DNA of 64,000 nucleotides from an uncultured bacterium (GTDB taxonomy: Bacteria > Bacteroidota > Bacteroidia > Bacteroidales > Bacteroidaceae). A program made the position numbers and the translations under genes. The notes beneath the pieces are model-generated. The model did no database searches, had not been told where the DNA came from, and saw nothing but the letters and a program-made list of their open reading frames with translations. Where the stretch lies: the NCBI GenBank assembly GCA_905215555.1, contig CAJMQU010000009.1, forward strand, positions 1 through 64,000, read 5' to 3'. Shown here piece by piece: positions 1-6,738 of the stretch (position 1 is the first letter of the stretch; each line of letters starts with the position of its first letter).

Positions 1-667
1 AGGAAGGAAAGTGGTGATGAGCGTTACCGGTATCGCCCTTGTCCTGTTTCTGACGTTTCACATGGCGATGAACCTGGTTGCATTAATCTCGGCAGAGGGA
101 TACAACATGGTTTGTGAGTTCCTGGGAGCAAACTGGTATGCTCTGGTGGCTACGGTAGGTTTGGCTGCCCTTTTCATCATTCACATCATCTACGCTTTCT
201 GGCTGACGATGCAGAACCGCAAAGCGCGCGGTAGCGAGCGCTATGCCGTAGTAGACAAACCTAAGACCGTGGAATGGGCTTCTCAGAACATGCTCGTGCT
301 AGGTCTTATCGTAATCGTAGGTTTGGGACTTCACCTGGTAAACTTCTGGGCAAAAATGCAGCTTCCCGAGTTGATGCACAACGTGGGTATGCATGCTGAC
401 ACACTTACTTTAGCTTATGCCGCTAACGGTGTTCATCACATCCAGAACACATTCGGCAATCCGGTATTCGTAGTGCTTTACCTCATTTGGCTCGCTGCAT
501 TGTGGTTCCACCTGACTCACGGTTTCTGGAGCTCCATGCAATCTCTGGGCTGGAACAACAAAGTATGGATCAACCGCTGGAAATGTATTTCTAACATCTA
601 CTCCACTATCGTTGTTGTATGCTTCGCCCTGGTAGTTGTCGTATTCTTTGCAAAATCAATTATGTAG
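1..667 (+). CDS. frdC: Succinate dehydrogenase/fumarate reductase cytochrome b subunit (5' end cut by window)
   Basis: Membrane anchor of the respiratory quinol:fumarate reductase/succinate dehydrogenase; it carries heme b and passes electrons between the quinone pool and FrdB. The frame is open to the window edge (codons GRKVVMSVTG from base 2), so the true start lies upstream and the GTG at 11 is not the start. About five hydrophobic segments are visible, with membrane histidines (for example in LTFHMAMN, FIIHIIY, HLTHGFW) that suit heme ligation, as in the single-anchor, diheme Wolinella-type enzymes. It is followed 95 bp later by frdA and then frdB, the usual CAB order. Family assignment is firm; the sdh versus frd name is a matter of convention, since the Bacteroides enzyme acts mainly as fumarate reductase in anaerobic growth. 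Confidence 0.95.
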   Translation, partial: GRKVVMSVTGIALVLFLTFHMAMNLVALISAEGYNMVCEFLGANWYALVATVGLAALFIIHIIYAFWLTMQNRKARGSERYAVVDKPKTVEWASQNMLVLGLIVIVGLGLHLVNFWAKMQLPELMHNVGMHADTLTLAYAANGVHHIQNTFGNPVFVVLYLIWLAALWFHLTHGFWSSMQSLGWNNKVWINRWKCISNIYSTIVVVCFALVVVVFFAKSIM

Positions 668-762
668 TAAACCAGAAGACAAGATGCAAGGAAACAAGGC
701 AAAGCATTCTCCTCGCAAACTTGTCAACTGTAGCCTCGTAAACTTTAAAAAAAAATAGCATT

Positions 763-2742
763 ATGACTAAGATAGATTCAAAAATTCCGGAAGGACCGGT
801 GGCTGAGAAATGGACCAACTATAAAGCTCACCAGAAATTAGTTAACCCCGCCAACAAACGTCGTTTGGATATCATCGTGGTAGGTACGGGACTGGCAGGT
901 GCTTCTGCCGCCGCTTCACTCGGTGAAATGGGTTTCAGAGTATTCAACTTCTGCATTCAGGACTCTCCGCGCCGTGCACACTCCATCGCTGCACAGGGTG
1001 GTATCAATGCCGCTAAGAATTACCAAAACGACGGTGACTCTGTCTACCGTCTGTTCTATGATACAGTAAAAGGTGGTGACTACCGTGCCCGCGAAGCTAA
1101 CGTTTACCGTTTGGCCGAGGTATCCAACAGCATCATCGACCAGTGTGTGGCACAAGGTGTTCCCTTCGCCCGCGAATACGGCGGCTTGCTCGACAACCGT
1201 TCTTTCGGTGGTGCACAGGTATCACGTACGTTCTACGCTAAAGGCCAGACCGGACAGCAATTGCTGCTGGGTGCATACTCTGCACTGAGCCGTCAGGTAA
1301 ACGCAGGTACTGTAAAACTTTACACCCGTTATGAAATGCAAGACGTTGTCCTCATCGACGGACGTGCCCGCGGTATCATTGCCAAGAACCTCGTTACAGG
1401 TAAACTGGAACGTTTTGCCGCTCATGCAGTAGTAATCGCTACCGGTGGTTACGGAAACGCTTACTTCCTATCTACCAACGCTATGACTTGTAACTGTACA
1501 GCCGCCGTAGCTTGCTACCGTAAAGGTGCATGGTTCGCCAACCCGGCTTACGTACAGATTCACCCGACTTGTATCCCCGTACACGGCGACAAGCAGTCTA
1601 AACTGACTTTGATGTCAGAGTCTCTGCGTAACGACGGCCGTATCTGGGTTCCGAAGAAAAAAGAAGATGCAGTGAAACTCCAGAAAGGCGAAATCAAGGG
1701 AAGCGATATACCTGAAGAAGACCGCGACTATTACTTGGAACGCCGCTATCCGGCATTCGGTAACCTGGTTCCGCGTGACGTTGCCAGCCGTGCTGCCAAA
1801 GAGCGTTGCGACGCTGGTTTCGGTGTAAACAATACAGGTCTCGCAGTATTCCTTGACTTCTCTGAGGCTATCGGCCGTTTGGGTATTGACGTTGTTCTTC
1901 AACGTTATGGCAACCTCTTCGATATGTACGAGGAAATCACCGACGTCAATCCGGGCGAACTTGCAAAAGAAATCTCCGGCGTGAAATATTATAACCCGAT
2001 GATGATTTATCCGGCTATCCACTACACAATGGGTGGTATCTGGGTTGACTACGAACTGATGACTTCTATCAAGGGTCTGTTCGCTATCGGTGAATGTAAC
2101 TTCTCCGACCACGGTGCGAACCGCCTCGGTGCTTCTGCATTGATGCAAGGTCTGGCTGACGGTTACTTCGTATTGCCTTACACTATCCAGAACTATCTGG
2201 CTGACCAGATTACAGTTCCCCGTTTCTCTACCGACCTGCCTGAGTTTGCGGCTGCAGAGAAAGCTATCCAGGACAAGATCAACTGGATGATGAACATCAA
2301 GGGTAAGAAATCAGTAGACTCTATTCACAAGGAACTGGGTCACGTGATGTGGGAATATGTAGGTATGGGCCGTACGGCAGAAGGTCTGAAGACCGGTATT
2401 GCCAAACTGAAAGAAATCCGCAAGGAATTTGAAAAGGAACTGTTCATCCCGGGAGATAAGGAAGGCATGAACGTAGAGTTGGATAAAGCTATCCGCCTGT
2501 ACGACTTCATTATCATGGGCGAATTGGTTGCTTATGACGCTCTGAACCGTAACGAAAGCTGCGGTGGTCACTTCCGTGAAGAATACCAGACTGAGGAAGG
2601 CGAAGCAAAACGTGATGATGAAAACTTCTTCTACGTTGCTTGCTGGGAATATCAAGGTTCCGACGAAAAAGCTCCTGAATTGCTGAAAGAACCATTGGTT
2701 TACGAAGCAATCAAGGTACAGACTCGTAACTATAAATCTTAA
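763..2742 (+). CDS. frdA: Succinate dehydrogenase/fumarate reductase flavoprotein subunit
   Basis: Catalytic FAD subunit interconverting fumarate and succinate on the cytoplasmic face of the membrane. 659 residues, normal for the family. Seen: N-terminal Rossmann FAD motif (VVGTGLAGASAA, about residues 40-51); RRAHSIAAQGGINA around residue 70, where the histidine is the site of covalent FAD attachment in this family; and the C-terminal FAD/substrate region GANRLGASALMQGLADGYF around residue 450. The ATG at 763 places the conserved N-terminus at the expected distance. It is co-oriented with frdC upstream. Downstream the gap to frdB is 501 bp rather than the short spacing expected for this operon, because an insert fills it; the insert begins directly at the TAA stop. 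Confidence 0.97.
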   Translation: MTKIDSKIPEGPVAEKWTNYKAHQKLVNPANKRRLDIIVVGTGLAGASAAASLGEMGFRVFNFCIQDSPRRAHSIAAQGGINAAKNYQNDGDSVYRLFYDTVKGGDYRAREANVYRLAEVSNSIIDQCVAQGVPFAREYGGLLDNRSFGGAQVSRTFYAKGQTGQQLLLGAYSALSRQVNAGTVKLYTRYEMQDVVLIDGRARGIIAKNLVTGKLERFAAHAVVIATGGYGNAYFLSTNAMTCNCTAAVACYRKGAWFANPAYVQIHPTCIPVHGDKQSKLTLMSESLRNDGRIWVPKKKEDAVKLQKGEIKGSDIPEEDRDYYLERRYPAFGNLVPRDVASRAAKERCDAGFGVNNTGLAVFLDFSEAIGRLGIDVVLQRYGNLFDMYEEITDVNPGELAKEISGVKYYNPMMIYPAIHYTMGGIWVDYELMTSIKGLFAIGECNFSDHGANRLGASALMQGLADGYFVLPYTIQNYLADQITVPRFSTDLPEFAAAEKAIQDKINWMMNIKGKKSVDSIHKELGHVMWEYVGMGRTAEGLKTGIAKLKEIRKEFEKELFIPGDKEGMNVELDKAIRLYDFIIMGELVAYDALNRNESCGGHFREEYQTEEGEAKRDDENFFYVACWEYQGSDEKAPELLKEPLVYEAIKVQTRNYKS

Positions 2743-2776
2743 GTTTTTGAGTTTATAAGTTTTTGAGTTGTAAGTC

Positions 2777-3160
2777 ATGGGAACCTATCGTGATTTAGTG
2801 GCGTGGCAAAAAAGCATTGCATTGGCAAAGTCAGTTTACCAGCTCACCGCTAATCATCCTTCGGACGGACGCTTCAGATTAGTCGACCAGATGCGCAGAT
2901 GTTCGGTTCCAATATCTTCCAATATTGCGGAAGGTTCTGGAAGAGGTTCTGACAAAGAATCGGTTCAGTTTCTATATATATCATTAGGGTCATCTAATGA
3001 ACTTGATACATAACTGACTCTCTCCTTAGAACTTTCATTCATTGACGAAGAGAAGTTTGATGAAGTAGAGAAACTTAATAATGAAGTCAGTAAAATGTTA
3101 TCTTCCCATATATATAGAAGGCAACAAGGACTGGATATCAACTCAAAACAGAAAAACTAA
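2777..3160 (+). pseudogene. Four-helix-bundle protein (23S rRNA intervening-sequence protein family), interrupted by an in-frame TAA
   Basis: The first 78 codons (start MGTYRDLVAWQKSIALAKSVY) match the S23/IVP four-helix-bundle family, including the FRLVDQMRRCSVPISSNIAEGSGR signature region. The stop TAA at 3011-3013 falls in the conserved SNELDTQL stretch, where CAA (Gln) is expected. The same frame then runs on without a break for 48 more codons (LTLSLELSFIDEEKFDEVEKL...) to TAA at 3158-3160. The full frame would give about 127 residues, the normal family length. This is therefore a single C-to-T nonsense change, not a frameshift. Proteins of this family are often encoded inside rRNA intervening sequences or as stand-alone genes in Bacteroidetes; their function is not settled. 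A 78-residue product may still be made. Confidence 0.8.
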
Positions 3161-3187
3161 AAGCAAATAAGAAACAAAAAAACACCA

Positions 3188-3222
3188 GGTGGGTTCTTAA
3201 CCCAAAAACTTAAAAACCCACC
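3188..3222 (+). other. Hairpin just upstream of frdB
   Basis: GGTGGGTT (3188-3195) can pair with AACCCACC (3215-3222), and an inner GGGTT/AACCC pairing overlaps it. It lies 21 bases before the frdB start and inside the insert. There is no long T tract after it, so it is not a clear terminator; it could lower read-through or act on frdB mRNA stability. Confidence 0.45.
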
Positions 3223-3243
3223 AACTTAAAAACTCAAAATAGT

Positions 3244-3999
3244 ATGGATAAAAATATAAGTTTCACACTGAAAGTATGGCGCCAGAAAGGTCCAAAGGCA
3301 AAAGGCGCTTTTGAAACATACCAAATGAAAGATATCCCCGGTGACACTTCATTCCTTGAAATGCTGGATATCTTGAATGAGCAACTGATTTCGGAAGGTA
3401 AAGAACCGATTGTATTCGACCATGACTGCCGCGAAGGTATCTGCGGTATGTGTTCACTCTACATCAACGGACACCCGCACGGTCCTGCAACAGGTGCTAC
3501 TACTTGCCAGATTTACATGCGCCGTTTCAACGATGGCGATACCATTACGGTTGAACCGTGGCGTTCCGCCGGTTTCCCGGTAATCAAAGACTTGATGGTA
3601 GACCGCACTGCTTACGACAAGATTATGCAGGCCGGCGGTTACGTCAGTGTACGTACAGGTTCCCCTCAGGATGCCAACGCTATCCTGATTCCGAAGCCCA
3701 TTGCCGATGAAGCCATGGATGCCGCTTCCTGCATCGGTTGCGGTGCTTGTGTGGCTGCATGTAAGAATGGTTCTGCCATGTTGTTTGTTTCTGCAAAAGT
3801 CAGCCAGTTGAACTTGCTGCCGCAAGGTAAACCGGAAGCATTGCGCCGTGCGAAAGCTATGTTGAGCAAGATGGATGAACTTGGATTCGGTAACTGTACC
3901 AACACCCGCGCCTGCGAAGCCGAATGTCCGAAAAACATTTCTATCAGCAACATCGCCCGCTTGAACCGCGACTTCATCATCGCAAAACTGAAAGACTAA
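3244..3999 (+). CDS. frdB: Succinate dehydrogenase/fumarate reductase iron-sulfur subunit
   Basis: Electron-transfer subunit linking the FAD in FrdA with the hemes of FrdC. 251 residues, normal length. The three cluster motifs are all present: an N-terminal [2Fe-2S] set (CREGICGMCSLYINGHP, about residues 62-78, with a later Cys in TTCQ), a [4Fe-4S] motif CIGCGACVAAC around residue 163, and the C-terminal set CTNTRACEAECPK around residues 219-231. The ATG at 3244 starts four bases after the insert that separates it from frdA. If the insert's hairpin or the broken gene lowers transcription, the FrdB level could be affected relative to FrdA. A terminator follows about 100 bases after the stop. 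Confidence 0.97.
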   Translation: MDKNISFTLKVWRQKGPKAKGAFETYQMKDIPGDTSFLEMLDILNEQLISEGKEPIVFDHDCREGICGMCSLYINGHPHGPATGATTCQIYMRRFNDGDTITVEPWRSAGFPVIKDLMVDRTAYDKIMQAGGYVSVRTGSPQDANAILIPKPIADEAMDAASCIGCGACVAACKNGSAMLFVSAKVSQLNLLPQGKPEALRRAKAMLSKMDELGFGNCTNTRACEAECPKNISISNIARLNRDFIIAKLKD

Positions 4000-4102
4000 T
4001 CAGTTCTTTCTACATTTAAAGAATATAGGATACGCTTCGGATAAACCTTTGAGCAAGCTCAAGTATATCACTCTGCTTTCACTATATTTGATTAATATCA
4101 CC

Positions 4103-4138
4103 AACTCCTCCGTCGGGCAACTGGCGGAGGAGTTTTTT
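4103..4138 (+). terminator. Rho-independent terminator of the frd operon
   Basis: AACTCCTCCG (4103-4112), loop of 12, CGGAGGAGTT (4125-4134), within a run of six T (4133-4138). The T run touches the stop codon of the convergent histidine kinase gene (4138-4140), so the two units are packed end to end. Confidence 0.85.
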
Positions 4139-6495
4139 CATACCGCTTCAACCAAAGAAAAGACAACTGCGAAACGGCTCCCTTTACCCGCTTCGGAATG
4201 CACCTCTATACGCCCGTGCAGTCTCTCGACAATCACCTTACAGATAGAAAGTCCGAGGCCGCTGCCCTGTCCAAACTCATCCGTTTTATAGAAGCGGTCG
4301 AAGATCATCATAAGTTCCTCCCCATCCATCCCTTTACCGGTATCTTCCACGTATACACAGACTTCATTATTCACACTGTCCATCTCACACCCCAATACCA
4401 CCGAACCACTCCGGGTAAACTTACTCGCATTGTTCAGGAAGTTGGAAATGACTTGGATGAAACGCAGGCGATCTATACTCACCAGCAGGGAAACAGCATC
4501 ATCCAGTTCAAGCCGAAACTGCAAAGAAGGATGAACCAATGACTGATAAGCCGTATAAATGTCCTTCACAATCTTCGTCATGTCCCACACTTTCACATCA
4601 AAATCCATATTCCCGGAATCCAGGCGGGATATTTCGACCACATCATCAACAAGTTTCAAAAGCAACTCATTATTACGGTTGATAATCTCAAGCATAGCCG
4701 TCTTTTCCTCCGGTTCAATCTCGTCCGCCTCCTCACTCAATAAGAAATTGGTAAATCCCACTATGGCATTGAGCGGGGTACGAATTTCGTGACTCATATT
4801 ATTAAGGAAAGACTGTTTCAGTTCGGCTTTCTCTGCTATCTGCTTGGCCATGATAAGTTGTTCCTCACGTTCCACCTGTTCGTGTACGTCCTGCATGATA
4901 CCTGCCAGCATAAACTCTCCCTTTGCATCTTTCAGGCTACGGCACCGAAGTTCATACCAACGGTAATCTTTTTCTTTTTCATCCGGACAGAAACGTACTC
5001 GCTGCACATACATATCCGAAGACTGATGCAATGTTTCGTATAATGCATCCAATAAGGGTACATCATCCGGATGGGTATATTTCAGGAAATCAGTTCTTAC
5101 GAACTCCTGTTGTTCTAATCCCGTCATCCGTGTATAGTTTTCATCAAATTCGATATTATCCCCCTGTATATTCCAGAGCGAAATCCTGCCTCCATCCGTG
5201 GAAAGGCTCAGACGTTTATGAGCCTCCTCAAGCATCTCCATATTTTTACGTTCAATCCGGGAACGCTTACGTACACGCAACAAGCTGATTAATATTATAA
5301 TAAAAGTAAGGATAAACAGCCCGAACAAAAGATGGAATTCTTCACGATAACGGTCGTAGAGCGGATAATTGATGATACGCACACCTTTCGGCACATTTTT
5401 CACACGAAAACTGTCATAGGCAGAAAAATAAGTCCAGTCGAGCACATATTCTTTCTCCAAATCTTTGATTTTGGATATTCCCACATCCTCCTTATTCATC
5501 AGGCGGACTGAGAAATCAGCCGCAGACCTGGCAGAAATCTCATCAGTAGCCATATAACCACCCACGATCTTAGTTCCCTCACCAAAACCCTCGCGGATGC
5601 AACTGAAAGAAGGCACCTCCAGAGCTTTGACTATCGGAAGTGCCATTATATCAAACCGGTCCAGCAGGAATACTTGTCGTCCCTGATCATTCCTCAACTT
5701 CTCCATCATGATAAGCAGAGAAGTCCCTTTTATATACCGGAAGGGGCAAAGGCTTACAGTCAATTTATCCTTCTTAAAGCGATGCATCGCTGCAGCAGGC
5801 ATCAGATTATAGTATTCAATCATCTCTTGCAATCTCTTATATTCATCCAGCTCGGAAAAAGCCGATTCATAAGCCAGAACCTGTACATTCTTCCTGTCGG
5901 CAATACCGGTCAACAGTTCAAAAGATTTACGTCCGAGCATGGTAAAATCCACATTATAGATTATTTCCATCCCTACATTAGGCTGCAAAGCCGCAATAAA
6001 ATCCATGTTATGTTTAAAGTCCGGTATATCCCGCAACACATAAACTCTGCTGTGTTCATATTCTCCAATCAGTTTTTCGTCGGGAAAATGTACGTTGCAG
6101 GCCACCACCGGAACGGAAGAAAGAAGTTGATGCCGGGTGGAAAGCAGAGTGAAAGCAGACTGGTCTCCTACTGTAAGAATCAAGTCCGGCTGCCTGTTTT
6201 TAAGACTCTCAAGATGTATCTTCATGCTTACTATCTCATCCTTATCGGTGAGACTATTGCAATCCAGATAAAATTTATCGAATACAGGTTCTATCCCCTG
6301 CTTCCTGAATTCCTGTTGCAGAAGTTGCTCAAAACTCCCATAACCTTTATCATCAGACGCAAAAGAGTAAATAAGTGAAATATGTTTTTCCACACAATGG
6401 CCGGTAGCATACCACTGTTTGAAATTCACCCCGCATAAGAAAGCAGATAGCAAAAAAATGAAGGCAAATGCATATTTTAGTTTGTCGGTCTTCAT
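4138..6495 (-). CDS. PAS-domain sensor histidine kinase with periplasmic substrate-binding-like domain
   Basis: Membrane sensor kinase of about 785 residues. In order: N-terminal signal/anchor (KLKYAFAFIFLLSAFLCGV), a roughly 350-residue extracytoplasmic domain resembling ABC-type substrate-binding proteins (LILTVGDQSAFTLL, VPVVACNVHFP), a second membrane helix (LFGLFILTFIIILISLL), a PAS domain, a HisKA dimerisation region with the phospho-acceptor in NNMSHEIRTPLNAI (about residue 569), and an HATPase domain with N, G1 and G2 boxes (NFLNNASKFT, DTGKGMD, GQGSGLGLS). There is no receiver or DNA-binding domain, so a separate response regulator is needed, and none is adjacent. The frame extends upstream to 6654, but a TAnnTTTG element at 6514-6521 supports the ATG at 6495. 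The ligand is not predictable. Confidence 0.88.
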   Translation of the reverse strand: MKTDKLKYAFAFIFLLSAFLCGVNFKQWYATGHCVEKHISLIYSFASDDKGYGSFEQLLQQEFRKQGIEPVFDKFYLDCNSLTDKDEIVSMKIHLESLKNRQPDLILTVGDQSAFTLLSTRHQLLSSVPVVACNVHFPDEKLIGEYEHSRVYVLRDIPDFKHNMDFIAALQPNVGMEIIYNVDFTMLGRKSFELLTGIADRKNVQVLAYESAFSELDEYKRLQEMIEYYNLMPAAAMHRFKKDKLTVSLCPFRYIKGTSLLIMMEKLRNDQGRQVFLLDRFDIMALPIVKALEVPSFSCIREGFGEGTKIVGGYMATDEISARSAADFSVRLMNKEDVGISKIKDLEKEYVLDWTYFSAYDSFRVKNVPKGVRIINYPLYDRYREEFHLLFGLFILTFIIILISLLRVRKRSRIERKNMEMLEEAHKRLSLSTDGGRISLWNIQGDNIEFDENYTRMTGLEQQEFVRTDFLKYTHPDDVPLLDALYETLHQSSDMYVQRVRFCPDEKEKDYRWYELRCRSLKDAKGEFMLAGIMQDVHEQVEREEQLIMAKQIAEKAELKQSFLNNMSHEIRTPLNAIVGFTNFLLSEEADEIEPEEKTAMLEIINRNNELLLKLVDDVVEISRLDSGNMDFDVKVWDMTKIVKDIYTAYQSLVHPSLQFRLELDDAVSLLVSIDRLRFIQVISNFLNNASKFTRSGSVVLGCEMDSVNNEVCVYVEDTGKGMDGEELMMIFDRFYKTDEFGQGSGLGLSICKVIVERLHGRIEVHSEAGKGSRFAVVFSLVEAV

Positions 6496-6513
6496 AGCAA
6501 TATATATATTAAG

Positions 6514-6521
6514 CAAAAGTA
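6514..6521 (-). promoter_or_regulatory. Bacteroides -7 element for the histidine kinase
   Basis: On the minus strand TACTTTTG, matching TAnnTTTG, 18 bases upstream of the chosen start codon. A TTTG occurs upstream but only 12 bases away, shorter than the usual spacing, so only the -7 box is supported. Confidence 0.5.
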
Positions 6522-6703
6522 GTATAATTCCGACAAAAAGAGGAACGTTTTGCGTAAAACATATTAATCTATTTCCGCTCCCTGACCGATGGAGAGGAGT
6601 GACAATAAGAACACACAAACCTAAAATGCCCCCATATCTGTATTTTTTCTTCAAGATTCTTTAAATTTCCCCTATAAAAGGATTAGATACAAACAAAACT
6701 CTC

Positions 6704-6711
6704 TAAATTTG
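6704..6711 (+). promoter_or_regulatory. Bacteroides -7 element for the outer-membrane barrel gene
   Basis: TAAATTTG fits TAnnTTTG and lies 27 bases before the GTG start at 6739. No TTTG at the usual -33 spacing. It supports the GTG start, since an in-frame stop (6712-6714) rules out a longer protein. Confidence 0.5.
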
Positions 6712-6738
6712 TAATTAGTCATAATAATACAGAAAAAC

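Larger units (their letters stand above)
2741..3239. repeat. Inverted-repeat-bounded insert between frdA and frdB
   Basis: The whole gap between the frdA stop (2742) and the frdB start (3244) looks like one inserted unit. Its left edge holds two direct copies of AAGTTTTTGAGTT (2741-2753 and 2757-2769). Bases 2745-2761 (TTTTGAGTTTATAAGTT) and 3223-3239 (AACTTAAAAACTCAAAA) are inverted copies matching at 16 of 17 positions. The unit carries a broken four-helix-bundle gene and a hairpin. No target-site duplication or transposase is visible, so movement by itself is not shown; the boundary match to the two neighbouring genes is what is seen. Confidence 0.6.

Noticed and set aside
4049..4291. Small plus-strand frame after frdB
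   Set aside because: It runs through the terminator hairpin and into the antisense of the histidine kinase gene.
6496..6654. Longer N-terminus for the histidine kinase
   Set aside because: It would lie upstream of the -7 promoter element, and the inner ATG gives a proper membrane anchor.
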